64,000 nucleotides of DNA, taken from NCBI GenBank assembly GCA_907163375.1, contig CAJQUW010012964.1:310001-374000 (forward strand), read 5' to 3'. Position numbers and translations under genes: made by a program. The notes below the pieces were generated by a model that was not told the DNA's origin, ran no database searches, and saw nothing but the letters and a program-made list of their open reading frames with translations. Shown here piece by piece: positions 11,882-25,100 of the stretch; positions within the stretch are counted from its first letter, which is position 1, and every line of letters begins with the position of its first letter. The DNA comes from Prostheceraeus crozeri (Eukaryota; Platyhelminthes; Polycladida; Euryleptidae).

Positions 11882-13760
11882 TTACATACGATGATGCTGA
11901 TTTGGATGAGAAGGATTGTGAATAAGTTTTTGTCTGAGCTTCTGAATAATTGTGCGGGTCAGGCCTGGCCCGGTTCTAACTATGCGCTCAGGGTCCAACT
12001 CCTGAAGTACGTCGTCGCACCGCCTCCTTGATTTGCGTCCTTCTACCTCCAGAGACATTAATTTCCTTGACCAAGAGTCCTCTAGCATTCTTTTCACATG
12101 ACCATACCAACGTAGTCTGCCCCCATCGAATGACTGCTTCATGCTGATGGATTTCAAGCGTCTCCCATTTTTTTTCTGTAGGTCTCCGATTAGGTAGTTA
12201 TTCCAGACAAATCCTTATAATCATTTCATAGCAACTGCGGCTGAAGCGACCAAAGTCCTACATAGGCCACGTATCGCTTGCAAAAACATCACACTACGTG
12301 CACACATGTTGTAAGCATGGCCACGAGTTCTGAATTTAATACTGCTGCTCGTGCGAAGTGAAGGAGCTCTTGAAAATTCTTCCATGCACTCATGCCTCTC
12401 GACGTGACAGCATCACACAGCCACCCCCGTTTGACCAAGTATGTCTCTGAGAGAGCAAAACTTCGGAGAAGCTTCATACGGATCCTTGCGAATCTGGACA
12501 TGGGTAGTTATTGCTTCGAAGGGAGAGGCCTCGCCGTGATATTTCCTACATCTGAAACTGGGATGCTGTCTCAATGCACCCGTGATCCCTGAAAATGTGT
12601 GCTGAATCTATCTCTTGCAGAAGAAATAGATCGAGTTTCTCCCCACGTCTCGTCTGCATCAGCCACACGAAATTCTGCATGTTTCCTTTGTTGTGCGATC
12701 ATTTTGGTTTACAGTGATCTCGTTCAGATCAGTTCAAACACCATGTGACTTGAGACCATCGTTCCAGGCATTGTCTCTTTGTTCTAAGTGCAGAAAATCA
12801 ATCTGCCGAAATATCCAAATCCATAACATTTCTTATAGACAACAACTTGCTCGAAATTCGAGAGAAAGGACCTCCATGAAGATGACAAAAAGAAGGGAAC
12901 TCAGCCCCGATGTTCGACAAATGTACCTTAGAATTCAATTCAGCACTGAGACTACACTCATTCGGAACATGAATTCTGGCCGATACGTGGCTTGATCAGT
13001 CCGAATGATCCACTCCTCAGGTACCCTCAGTGCCTACAAAGGCACTTTTCTCGGCACCTGATCAAACACTAATCAACAAAAATGAAATGCAGCTCCTTTT
13101 CCTTCTCAACAAGATTTCCTGGAACTGTCGTAAGGTGAAGAATGCATCAGTTATTGCGTGCCTGACATGAAGTCGAGCTGCATTGAGTTGAGTCAACTGA
13201 AACCTGCTACCTGATTGATGGCTTAAGCACTCATTCCAGGATTCGTAGGACTTGATCCTTTAACTTAAGACCTCTTTTTAGAGCATCGTCTTTACCTTCT
13301 CAGCAGTTGATAATGATACATTTCAATCATCGGGTATTTGTTTTCACGGATACCGACAGTCAAGAATGCGGCTAACAAATCGACAGTGACTATCCATACA
13401 GCTCGAATAATGTCCACTACTACATCCGATGAGTTAATAGCTTTCCTGTCCCTCATGTCACCAACGACTATTTTGATCGTAGAGGTATTAATGCAACAGA
13501 GATGACCCAAAGTCGGTGGACACGTGTAATAATATCACGATCTCACGGGAACATTCAGCAAGGTATCATAATGGCTCTTCCATGCAGTAAGCTTGTCAGC
13601 ATCTGAATATGCGATTCTACCATCATCTATTTTGATGCATGTTTCGCCCTCATCATCTTGATTTTGTCTTGCGGGCAAGCTTGAATACTTGATTCGTCTT
13701 TTGAGCTGCAGTTATTTCGCCAAATATCTCCAGTTTGGCGTTCTTTTTGGCGAAGCAGAT
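11882..13760 (-). mobile_element. decayed LINE, collinear linker-RT-C-terminus
   Basis: Read on the minus strand in order: a linker with GETCIKIDDG and KLTAWKSHYDTLLNV (about 13660-13540); the RT N-terminal part with MRDRKAINSSDVV and IIRAVW (13510-13292); RT core remnants such as LLFVIFMEVLSLEFRA and WNDGLKSHG with stops and frameshifts (about 12960-12690); and the C-terminal RLRWYGHVKRMLEDSWSRK (12157-11882). Domain order is right, so this is probably one old element. The YADD catalytic box cannot be read. Inactive. Confidence 0.65.
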
Positions 13761-14387
13761 TGCAGATGTAGCGGCCCGCTTGGAAACAATGTGGGCCTTT
13801 CTAATTTCTCACAGACCAACAAGTGCGGAACCAAAGGGGAGAAGGTCGACAATTTCCTTGTGTAGAGAATATTTCAAAACATTGAAGGAAACTGAAAGAT
13901 CCAGATGTTGCCTCACCTGATGTTGTTAGCAAAGATAATATTCCATTGTCATTTTTTTTGGATAAACCCGCATGGAGTGCATTCAGGTAGAAAACTTTCG
14001 CTGGGAAAATGATATGATGAATACCTTTACTGTAACTATGAAAAGGAGAGTTTTACAAGACAATTACTCTGTAAAATTCTCGATTTTCTCTGTCTAAAAT
14101 TATTCGACATTTTGCACAATTCTGTGTCTAATAATCGAGGAGGCCTATCATTTGTTTCCAGCCGGCTAAATGTCGCTCAGTCTTGCTGCACATTAAACAA
14201 TCTGATATGATGAGCAGAACTGGACGATGCGTGTTCAAGAAAAAGAGATTTACGGTAAAGCTTAAGAAAATTGTAGCATAATTTAAATGACCAAGATATA
14301 TTCGCTAAGGAAGACAAGAGGAAGTCACCAAGGACAGTCGCTGATGCTGAGCACGGTCTAACTACATCCGAGTAACATACAGTGATC

Positions 14388-14816
14388 CAGACCTGTCAAC
14401 TGTCCCGATTTCGTCGGGACTGTCCCGATTTTGTTGCCTTTTTCAGCAGTCCCGATTTTCTGACAAGTGTCCCGATATTTTAATTTTTTATGTTGTAAGA
14501 TTTCTACTGGTCAGTTTTTAGATAAGTCTAGCAAAATAATTCAAAAATTTGCGGTGTGCGCATTCCATATTCACATGTGTGCTATGATGTATGTGTGTTG
14601 TCGTGCTCATAAGATGCCACTCGCTTTTCACAGTCATATTATGTCATATATATTTTATGATTCCATTGTCTCAAATAGTACGTCGTATTTTAATGTATTT
14701 ATGGTCAACAACATATTCAAAATAATGTAGATTTTGTAAATATATGTGGGTTAGTTTGCATACCTGATGATAGTGACCATGTCCCGATTTTGCAAATGTG
14801 AATGTTGGCAGGTCTG
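14388..14816. mobile_element. 429-bp terminal-inverted-repeat element with TCCCGATTTT motifs
   Basis: Ends are inverted copies CAGACCTG(T/C)CAAC. Direct repeats GTGATC flank both sides (14382-14387 and 14817-14822). The ends carry about five copies of TCCCGATTTT-like sequence, four within 70 bp of the left end and one near the right. No transposase is encoded, so it is a non-autonomous DNA transposon. The CAG...CTG termini resemble hAT elements, but hAT normally gives an 8-bp target duplication and I see only six matching bases, so the superfamily is open. Confidence 0.65.
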
Positions 14817-14829
14817 GTGATCGGTTCTG

Positions 14830-16537
14830 TTCGATTGTCACTCTCTTGAATGTGCCATTATAGTCAGAGCCCATTTTGCAAGTTTCGGTGCGCTGCTTAA
14901 ATGAATAATTGTGTTTTAATTTGAGATAATGATTTCCTCATGAGATTGTTTAATATTGACTCCCTGGTTCTGCTTGTTAGCCTATATTATTCATTTAGAT
15001 GCACCAGAAAATGTGAAACTGGAGGAATTTAGCGTGATGAACTATTTAAGCGAACTGGTTTGATTAATAGTAGGTTCGCCTACTCTTCATGGCTCTTGGT
15101 ATAATAGAATTACATGTAGCTGTTAATACTGTTTAGCTTCCATAGACCACACATTTCTATTGGTCTCTTTGCTCGATTGCTGGACGAGCCCGTCTTTCCT
15201 CTGAACCTGAGAACGAGACCATGAACAGCGTTGACCAGTCGATATTCTTCTATCTTCTTCGTATTTCGGCGGCTTTGAATACCACGCGCTCACCTATCCG
15301 CAAAATTTAGCCTCATTACTGGAAGGGTTTCAATGGGTTTTGTAGCCGCCATTGTCGACAACCGAAAGATATTACAAAACTGTGATAAATGAGAGAAGCT
15401 GAACTGCGATGTACATCTATGTATCTACAACGTCAGAAGAATATAGAATTTGCCAATGTCACTCTGATTAATGTGAGGTGAGCCAAATCAATCGAACGGT
15501 GTGTTTGTCTTCGTACACTGACCAAAATAGACTGGTATCTTACAGTGACGGTGTTGGTACCTCCACAAGCGACTGATAAGCCAGCAGCCAGAGCGAGTTT
15601 CTGCAGGGAACGAGGCCGAAAATGAGAATTTCACAGGATGATGTACAGCCTATGCCTACTACGAAGACTAGACTTGCTACTTTTCATTGAAATCAGAGAA
15701 TTTAATCAGAGAAACCATTGAAAATTTCACTCTTGCCGAAAGCTGTAAGCTGCGTCCCGTTGGATTGACATGTGTTTTTCTTTGATCCTGTCTGACAAGA
15801 ACGCTCATACTCGTAGTAGACATAGGGTGTGCATCATTCTGTGAAAGTCTCATTTTCATGCAGAAACTCGTTCTGACTGCTGGACTGTGACTTGTTCGTG
15901 TTCTCTTTGCATGTCCTAACCGAAGCGCGGCGCTTAAACATGTTATTTTCCAGTTTGCGCTTTCAACTTGCGGATGGTTGCAATTCGAGAGCAGCTCAGT
16001 GACTGTAATTCGGCATTCAGACTTACTTCATTTGTATGCAGCGCAACTCAGCAATTCAGTCTTCGTTCCCTGGAGAGACATCCAGACATCTTCAGGAAGT
16101 TTATCTATGATAATGATTCTACCATAAGATATGATGAAAGTAATTCCGTCTGCTGCGCTTATGCCGCATTACAGTAGCAACTGGCAATAATACATTAGTT
16201 GTGAAATGACTTATGATTTAAGATAACAAAGATAAGAATTCCTACTAAATTCAAACTGCATTAACACTTTCATCATTCTGTACCTGTCACATTCTCTATG
16301 GAAGTGAACAATGACAGCACAACCGCTCAATGAGTAAGGTGTAAGCCTAGGTACACGATACGAGTTCGCAAGAAGTGCAATCAATGAGAGTCGATGCAGA
16401 GGAATAACAGTGATAGGCCTACTAGTAAAAAAGTTTAAATATTTGGAAAATACCCATGTATGAAAACATGTTGGTCTAAAGAAATAGATCGGCACTATAT
16501 ATTATAAGGTCAAAATTCTTCTTATATAACTTCTCGT
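14830..16537. other. gene 1 intron 4, middle part: nothing recognised
   Basis: No coding, RNA or repeat feature that I can support. Confidence 0.4.
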
Positions 16538-16599
16538 TTGTTGATCCATCTTGTTGAGCTGCCGGTCTTTTGGTACAATAGTTGTATCATGAATAATCA

Positions 16600-16925
16600 A
16601 GTCCACTGCAGGCATTCAGTGATAACCGCTATAACAATCACGTGTGTGGCACCCTGTCATACCGCCAAAGTTTGTAAGGAGTTCTTGCGAGTGAATGGTG
16701 GTTGGGTTTTGGCATGGCCAGGAAACAGACCTGACTTGAATGTTATATAGAACTTGTGGAACATCCTGAAACAAAGACTTACTCAACATGAGGCACAGAC
16801 AAAGCAAGACATTATCAGACAATGACTCAACATCATGATGCGAAACATTGAAATGGCCGATGTTTGTAGGAAACTTGTTAAAAAAATCGATGCCTCGAAG
16901 AATCGGAGAAGACATCAAGCCTAAA
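16600..16925 (+). mobile_element. Tc1/mariner transposase remnant
   Basis: The plus-strand frame gives APCHTAKVCKEFL, then WPGNRPDLNVI, a stop, then NLWNILKQRL: the C-terminal DDE region of a Tc1-like transposase. The Asp-Asn normally before APCHTA is replaced (CV), and the codon where the third catalytic acidic residue sits (x in NVIxNLW) is TAG at 16748-16750. Another stop follows. Clearly inactive. Inverted-repeat ends were not identified. Confidence 0.8.
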
Positions 16926-17889
16926 AGTGGACAACTGACTTAATGAAGTTTGCTCTCATATTAACACATTTTGTTTGTTTGGATAAATTATTAATTGATT
17001 AATATATGTTCCATGCTTTGCAGTAACAATGAAAACAACACGCAACACATTCAGATATTTATTTGCAGAAAAAATATGACGAAACAATAATTTGATAACT
17101 TACACTTTCCAAAAATTAAGATGAATTCGTGATATACCTTCGTTGATATATTGGTCGAGCATCTCATAAAAGTAGCGTTGAGGCAATTTTTCTGCACAGT
17201 GCTGTAGGCCCAATTTCCTCATTCAAACACATTCGATATGAAGCATTGCAGCCTTCTATGACTCGTCAACCGAAAATACGACTACCTCGGTTCATGGCTT
17301 GCTTATGTTAGTCGGCCGTATCACTGAGGAACAAAACGAGTCATCTCTGAGACTTATTTTGTGGTCAAGTATCTTTCATCTTCAGAAGGATACTCTCCAT
17401 TGTCTACCATTTAAATACAGTCGACCACAGTAACTCGAGATCGTTGGATCGCGCATCTTTTGCATGACAATTTGATCTGTCGTTTATCGCTTAGAATAGA
17501 AATGTCCTGTATTCATGTCCGATGAAGCTAAAAGAAAAATTTGAAAGTAATGTGCTTTTTGCTCGTCTCAAGTGGAGGAAAGCCGACATATTTCATGATC
17601 TAATGAGAACTGATTCTTCAATGGATCCAAACAGTATAATTATATCGTATTCACTGAGAAAAACGGGTTATTCCTGATAAAACCGAGAGAAAATTGACAT
17701 TTGAAATTTATGGTTTTAAGCATGTAAAAATTCTAGAAAATTGCTACAATTAAGTGTTTATGTTTTAGCATGTTAGAGATCAGAACATAATATTTCAAGG
17801 GGATAGATGATGAAATTTAAGATACTAGCAGCCAAAATATTTTGAAGAAATCGAACAAAGTTTTCAAAAGTTTCGAAAATATTCAAGTG

Positions 17890-18005
17890 GGCTCCGTGTC
17901 ACAGTGGTCAAGGGCTTTGTCTAGCGATCTTTATGTCCTGTGCTCTACACCCGAAAGTCTCATTGGACGTCGGCAGTAAGGGCATCCGGGTTAAAAAATC
18001 TCAAT
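17890..18005 (+). repeat. tRNA-derived SINE head and short body
   Basis: GGCTCCGTGTCACAGTGG with box A-like TGGTCAAGGG (17905-17914), an AGC-containing anticodon-like stretch (CTAGCGATC), and a degenerate box B, GTGCTCTACACCC (17940-17952). The body contains GTCGGCAGTAAGGGCATCCG. It abuts the 3' end of an oppositely oriented RTE-like LINE. The box B changes mean pol III activity is unlikely now. Confidence 0.5.
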
Positions 18006-18047
18006 GGTCCAGTGAGGGCCACTATAGGGGAGTCAGAAATCAGTCTG

Positions 18048-18563
18048 TCATCGTCGGCCGGGTTCCGGTCGGCACAGACCACAAAGAACGGCCCAGGATT
18101 CTCTATCCCGAGCAAGTCTCATCCAGTTCCTTTCCATATCCTGTCGAAGGGAATCGCGCCATCTCGTTGCTGGTCCGCCTCGCGGATGCTTGATGTCGAG
18201 CGGCACCCACTCGGTCACCAGCAGCGTCCAACGATCGTGCGTCTGTCCATCGAGATGTCCGACCCATCTCCTCTTTGCTTTGTCGGCCAAGTCGACCACG
18301 TCCGCCACCCCGGTCATCGTCCGTAGCCGCCGGTCGATCTAGCTGACGCCAGCCATGCGGCGCTCGATCGCGCGCTGAGTGACGGCCAGTTTCTGCCGGT
18401 CGGCTGAAGTTGTCGACCGTGTTTGTGACCCGTAGAGCAGAGCCGGGATCACACAGCTGTTGAACAGGTTTGCCCTGATGTCAGAATTGATCCAGCGTAG
18501 CTGATCCAGGCGGCTTTCCTCCTGTGCGCCGTGCGACAAAGTGCGACCTTTTGTGTGACCCAA
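18048..18563 (-). mobile_element. RTE-type LINE C-terminal fragment with one in-frame stop
   Basis: The minus-strand frame 18563-18342 gives IRANLFNSCVIPALLYGS and DRQKLAVTQRAIERRM. After a TAG at 18341-18339 the same frame continues with IDRRLR, DLADKAKRRWVGHL and HPRGGPATRWRDSL to 18048. This is the C-terminal region of an RTE-like endonuclease/RT element. The block is notably richer in G+C than its surroundings, as expected for a foreign insertion. It ends about 400 bp before the gene 1 juxtamembrane exon. Confidence 0.8.
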
Positions 18564-18969
18564 TGTATGCCGGCAAGCATCACAGCGATCGTTTATTTAT
18601 TTGTTGTAAAGGATCCAGTGAATCACAAAAACATGAACATAGAGCTAAGAAATCAAGTAACCATCATTTGCATTCAACTATTTTTGAAAGGGAAGGTTTA
18701 AGTACATAGATAATAATATCCAGAACAACAGATCCGCGACTGAGGTTCGAAGTGATAACTGCTTTATCAGTAATCATGGAAACTTTGCAAAATACACCAA
18801 TGATGTCTCCAGAGCAGTGAAGGAAATATTGTTAAGTTAGGAAGAGAAATTTTGACTGAAAGCAACTCAACACTGCCTAACTGTCAAATTTTCTTAAAGT
18901 CTGGCTGCTGGCCAGCGTTTTTATAATAACATTAGCGGACGGAATAACTAATACCTCTCTTCTCCGCAG

Positions 18970-19039
18970 ATATCGGCAGAAGCGGCGTTCAACAGCATTA
19001 TCTAATTCCTCTTACTCCAAAGTCGAATCGAAACCTGAA
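18970..19039 (+). CDS. Gene 1 exon: basic juxtamembrane and cytoplasmic segment
   Basis: The acceptor is TCTTCTCCGCAG and the donor GTAAGT, both strong; it enters in phase 2 and leaves in phase 0. Joined to the membrane exon it continues with R-YRQKRRSTALSNSSYSKV-ESKPE. The YRQKRR cluster directly after the helix is a classic stop-transfer signal, which is the main argument for placing it here across a 9.7-kb intron. SSYSKV fits the loose S-x-Y-x-x-V immunoreceptor-type tyrosine pattern, but such short matches are common by chance. Confidence 0.5.
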
Positions 19040-20527
19040 GTAAGTCATTCATGAAAAGTTATGTGAATTCCTACCATCTCATGATTATGCATGACAAACA
19101 TTTGTTTATTGCATGTCTTCTTTTTAAGAAACATTTTGAGTATTACAATGGATTATAAAGGCACAATTTACATTCTGTGGCATTAAATTAGTTTGTTATT
19201 GAAGCACTTAGTGACCTTTATCAAATTTGCGATGAATTGTAAACAAATTAATTGATTGTCATTATATTTCACGAGGTTATCAAGTGAAACTGCGGGAAGA
19301 AACAGAGTTGATGTACAACGGTCGGTCTTAAGGTCCATTCACACGGCGCGCCTTGTCCAACAAAAATGCCTGTTCTCACCGAGCCACGAGGCAAGGGGCG
19401 GGAGAACGGAATGTCACACAACAACGAAGTATGCAATTACAGATACCATATAATTATGAGCACTTCTTATTGCTAAATAATTAGCATATTCGCATTCCTT
19501 GTGTTACATACATTCGAATGAACCCAAACACACCGTCATATGACAGATAGTAAGTGTAAATGACGGACTCAGTTTTCAGAAATTTCATGAAATCAGATGT
19601 AACATTTCACGCATTGGGTGTAGACTCGAAATTGATGTTTACATGACACATTTTTGAGGAAATACAAATTCTTTTTTGCATTAGATTTGCGAGCGTGAAC
19701 AATGTGTGATGTAATCAAGTTTTTAGATCTGCGAGTTTCATCTGACGAAAGTAGTTCGCTATATGATGAATAATTGAAGTGATGCTAGGGGCAGTCTATT
19801 TTAGAGCGATATCCGATGAGTTTTGGTCGACCAACGGTCTAGATAATAGGGTCAATCTGAAAAGATTACTGATGTGAGTAAGAAACGGCGATAAAAAGGT
19901 ATTCCGTCTTGTTAATTTTCATTAAGTAAATCCAAATCTACAGAATTTGTTCTCTTAAGTATCAAAATCTGTAAGTTGTCGAATGATTGATGGAATATCC
20001 GATCAGATATTTCACTGCAATCATTTATCATGCTGTCAACACAATCATAAACTAATCGGCTGTTGTCACGCTCTGAGCGATGCAAATGAGCATTTTTTAA
20101 GAGAATAAATTGTAACTGGTTGCAAAATAGACACCACCATCATCTTCTTCGTGCAACTTCCTTTTAAATGAAGTGTGTTTAATCACATAGATGGATTCGA
20201 CAATTTATCTCTGTGGTTTCAGCTAAATTAGTTTAGAATTCTACAATCTGCATCAAATAAACTATATGTAGCGTTTTGATGACTTCCTCGTAATGCTTGA
20301 AGGAGTGGCGAGCAATTTAAGACAGATGATATTGCAAAACATTGAGAAAGATATCTTTACCAATTGCAAATGAAGTACGGCATACTTTTGACTGATTGAC
20401 ATTGCAAATTAATCGTTAGTATATGTATGGGGATTGCTATAAACTACATAATTTTGCGAAAACTAATCATTTGATATTTTGCATTTGTAAAGAATAGGTT
20501 TTTAAGGACACACATTTTCAATTATAG
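19040..20527. other. gene 1 intron 5: nothing recognised
   Basis: No supported exon or repeat in this AT-rich stretch. Confidence 0.4.
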
Positions 20528-20736
20528 AATGACAACAAGGCACAGGTGATAGATCATGAAACAGAATTGATGTATGGATTGACTTTGCCGCAACTTAGCT
20601 CACAAAAAGACCTGTCTGTATTAACTTCCATTGTCTATTCTATATTAATCGGGAGTATCACTCTATTCAAGACTCTATCACAGAAGTTGAGAACAATAAC
20701 AAATTTCTCATCTTCGTTTCTTATACTCGTTTTGCA
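20528..20736 (+). CDS. Gene 1 candidate cytoplasmic exon
   Basis: An acceptor TTCAATTATAG opens a phase 0 frame and a GTAAGT donor closes it in phase 2. It reads NDNKAQVIDHETELMYGLTL, then QLSSQKDLS, then a more hydrophobic stretch (SIVYSILIGSITLF) and LSQKLRT. Both phases fit the neighbouring modelled exons. The hydrophobic second half is unusual for a cytoplasmic tail, so the true exon may be shorter (a weak donor GTGATA lies after KAQ) or this may not be coding. Confidence 0.35.
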
Positions 20737-20899
20737 GTAAGTAAAATATCATTCATCTCCAAATGCATTCATGGATTCGAATTCATGGTTGACAAAGTAT
20801 GAAAGTGCACTGATAAAGGATTTTGATATTCATTTGGCCAAATTGTCCCCATAGATGGTCAGAATTATCGGATAGCTATGTCGAAAGTCAATCATTTCT

Positions 20900-21709
20900 C
20901 TGTACGAACATGGGGCAACTTGTGGTGTCAGGTTGGAGTGCGGGCAGTTATAGCAAGCCGCGAGGCACAACACATGCCACACTAGACAAGAAAAAAATAG
21001 CAGAGTTCATCTTCATATATTGAACTCTATCTAGAACAAAGGATCAGATCCAGTAATGTAAAATCCCATCATTGCTATAGGATTTCAGCCTAATAAGGAA
21101 GTTTCGATATGGAACTGAATCGAATGCTCTACGAAAGTCGACACATTTTCTGTGACAACAAGGGCAGTTTCGTCATCCAGAAAGTCCACTAGTGCAGTAC
21201 TACATATTTTACCTGGCAAAAAGCCATGTTGTGAATCACTCAATAGCGAGTCATTCAACAAGTAGTCCATCAAACTAGACATCACATTTTTTCCATTGAC
21301 TTGCAAACAGCTGATGCAAGGGATATGGATCCATAATGAGAGCAGATGGATTTGGATCCTTTATTGTGTACTGGTGTAATGCAAGAAATTCTCCACATGG
21401 GTGTGGCACTACCCCCAGCAGATATAAGTATCGAGAAAAACACGAGATGGCACTTATAATAGTCGTGCCACCTTCTTTGATGAAATAGCTCGAAATACCA
21501 TCTGGAACAGGAGCCGCAGGAGGAGACAAGTGTTTACGATGATAAAATAAATGATCATGAGAAAGGGCAACATCAGATAAATTGCGTGCATATGTGAGCA
21601 TGCATGCAAATTGAGCTAACATAATCATCCTGAGCAACAAAAACAGACGAAAATACCCATTCAAAATTTCGGCTTTTTCTTGGTTGTTAACCGTCTTTTC
21701 ACCGTTCAA
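20900..21709 (-). mobile_element. decayed LINE fragment, RT N-terminal half
   Basis: Minus-strand frames give KAEILNGYF and PVPDGISSYFIKEGG (21709-21275), LLSDSQHGFLPGKICSTALVDFLDDE (21306-21085; broken here by a frameshift), then SVPYRNFLIRLKSYSNDG and a possible remnant of the PQG box near 20960. Motif order is correct for a CR1-like RT. Several stops and frameshifts; inactive. It lies in the sixth intron of gene 1. Confidence 0.75.
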
Positions 21710-22147
21710 TTTAACAACAGTGATACAAGATGGGTCACAAGAAAATCATCACTTGATATAATCCTAAAATAACTTAGGATTTTTCAGTAGGAAGCCCGTT
21801 CAAAATTTTTTAGCAAATAATGAAACAAAAGAAGCACTTTTCATAATTAACTTATAGTGAATTCATGGGCAATTCTCGGGCTTCGCCCTCGATCGACACT
21901 CGTGATGCAACTTTCAAATGAAGCTCTTTAACCATAGTAAGTTATCTATTGTTATAATGAGATCATAGGCGAACACATACACATTTGTGGTGATAATGTG
22001 ATGCGTCTTTCTGTGGCTAACCTTTAACGCATTTTTTGACATGTTAAAAAAAGTGAAGATGTTAAAAAAAAGATAAATTAGAAGAAAAGCATTGTCGGGG
22101 AGCTTCGTGATGCATGTATCAGAATACAAAGATGTACGAGAGCTCAA

Positions 22148-25100
22148 TTGAAATTAAAGCAAGAAGGGTAATAGTGATTAATCTTGTGTTACTTCTCAGT
22201 ACTGATTCAATTCAGTCTCATTACGGAATCGAGTTTTTAGATCATATCCTGTTCTACTTTTAATCAGAAAACTGGTGCACCACTAATTGAAGGTTGATGG
22301 GAGACGATAATCGGTAACGTACTGAGCATGATGAGCGATTCAAACGATCAAAGCTTTCGCTTATCCAGTGATGTGACCAGTCTTTCTTTGCTTTATCTAG
22401 TTATTTGCTTGTAGATCCTTATGATGTCTATGATCATTATTTGCGTTTGTAAATTTAAAGATCGAAGTCTGAATCTATGTTGGTTCCAATCTTAATTTGT
22501 AACGTACGTTACTTGACTGAAGGCAAAACAAAATGTTCGAAGATTTTAGCAAAAATCGTCGGATAGATATTGGCCTTGCATCTTCAAAGGATGTTTTTTT
22601 GGGAAATTGGTCTACATTCCCCCCTACTTCCAGAATTTCTGCTGAGACAATAACCCGTAATAGTAGAAAGAACATACAAATGTGACAGAGGTTCCACAAA
22701 TACTGGTGCATATACGTGCATAAAACACGGAGGATTCCGTGCTGCTATTGTATAGCTTTTCCGGCTTTGCTCTGTGGAGATGGTTAGATTTCAATCCCAA
22801 TCATCGGAAGCTTCAGATACGAGGCAAGAGTTGTCAGCAGCATTAGTGATACACATCTATTTATTAAGCCTAGAAACTGTCTCCTACCTAGAATCTACCT
22901 ATTCCGCCCACCAGATTACGTATACATGCAGTATTTGCACATTTTCAGTGGTTATTAATTATTAAAGGTATTAATGTAAATACAGTGATATCCTTGACTT
23001 AACAGCTCAAATTCTTGCCAAAAAAATGTTCACTTGGACGTCGGTACTTGCCGCTACCTAGTTTTGTACCGTGGGTCTACTGGAACAAAGATGACTCCAT
23101 TATGCGAAATTTATCTAAAATTGGAAAATCAAATGTAAACATTGATTGATTTGTCCGAGAGAAATATCCAGAAAATATGAGTTAAAGCAAAGTGTGCTTG
23201 AAAAGGAAGCTTGATAAACTTGGTAATCCAATTTCATTCAGTAGGCCTACATGTATATATGTAGCATTCATACAATCAAAGACAACAAATAACATGGCTA
23301 ACAAATAAGTAACAGCCAAAACATAACAGTGTTTCAACTGGAATATATGGGAATTTGCGTATGCACACACCCACTTTGTAGTAGGAGTTTCATCTGTGTG
23401 TCAATGTTTTGCACCTAGAAGATGGTACTCGGTATTTCAGAGTTCCACTTGATGTAGACCTATTTAAGTCATTTTGAAACAATTTATTTCAGACTGTATT
23501 GGTGAAGAGCTATTTTAGATTGCGCATAAATTTAATTAGTATTTTTGTAGACAACTTCAACCAAAAGCTCTGCAGCTGTCTTGATGAAGCACTCTCATTT
23601 CCATTGAGAGGGAGTAGCAAAGAGCGACTACATTACAGAAAAGTTCTGCAGGATTGCATCGAGTTATGCGCATGCTACTAAACAACAGGTTTCTTCTGTT
23701 CATTAGATCTTTCAGTCATTTGTATGCATTATAATCAGTGGTCATAACTGGTCGGATCGAAGGGGTGCTTCAAAATTTTGTTGAGATGAAACGACATGGG
23801 AAATGAAGTCTTTGTTCACTTCGGGAAGTATGATTTCATCAGTATTCTTCGTGCTCGTTGCCCTATATCTCTTTAGTGTCACTTACTCCTCGCTATTGGA
23901 TAATTTGAAACTAGCGTGAGACATCTTGCCGCTAGCAGGGAGAGTTTCTGTTTCTATCAGATCTCAGATTAGTAAACAGAGAATGATAGGTGAAATAGGC
24001 CTATATATCCATGTAATTTATAAGTTCTGGATCCGTGATTACTGAAGAAACCTGTGAACTGAAGATTAGTTTCAACCTCCAAGGTGAATGGCTTTTGTTT
24101 TGGGACGCATTCGTCAATTCACTAGTTGCAAAGTAAATTGACAAAACACATCAGTTCGAAACAAATAAAATGTAGAAGATTTGTCAACCGGGAAAATTCA
24201 GCAAGTTGAAGGCGGCGATCCATCGGAAACATAACACAATAATTCCGTCGAATGTTATTCAGAAGCATAGAAATTGATATAAAAAGGTATGAAAAAATAT
24301 ACCAGGATCGCATAATGATGGTTGGTATTAATACTATTGCTCAAATTCAGTTACCTTATAATTTTTTTCCTCATTGTATAACACTTCAGGTGAAAAGCTA
24401 CATCTGTAGTCTGATGGGCGGAATCATATGAAATTGCATTCCATTTTTTTTAAATTAGAAAAATCAGTTAGAAATGCTCATGGCAAATGTTAGTAGCGTG
24501 AGTTAATTCGACATGAAATTTTATTGAAATTGGAGTTGAACTTCCAGATTTGAAAATCAAATGAAATCCAGAATGAAAATCAAATCCAGATTGAAATGAA
24601 AATCAAAGAAACTACCCTTCATGTAGTCTGGTGGGCTGATGAAGGTTAAGTATACAATTTACATGTGTGCGTATTCGGATTAATGTGCATAACGAAGGTG
24701 TTTTCAGCAATGTCAACATCATCCATTTAATTAGCATTCTTAAATTTCGAAATGATAGTGCCGAAATTACATCAGAGTTTTGAACATGAAGCCAAACAGG
24801 AAGTCGGTAGCTACAAATTAAAGGTTATCCCAGGTGTCGATAATTTGTTCGTGGTGTCAATTATGCTTATTACATTAATGTTCATTCACGACATGCGGAT
24901 AAATTTAAAGATTAAAGTAGAAAGTGAATGATTTCGTCATTGTTCTAAACATAGGTTGCAGATGATAAAACTATCATCAAAGCCACATCTTTAGAAGCTC
25001 TAAGTCTGTGATTAAACCTCTTCCGTTAACGCATTCGAAATTGTCAACGTAATGTTATCATTGTAGAAACGAGTTGTGAAGTTATTGCTACAAGTTATTT

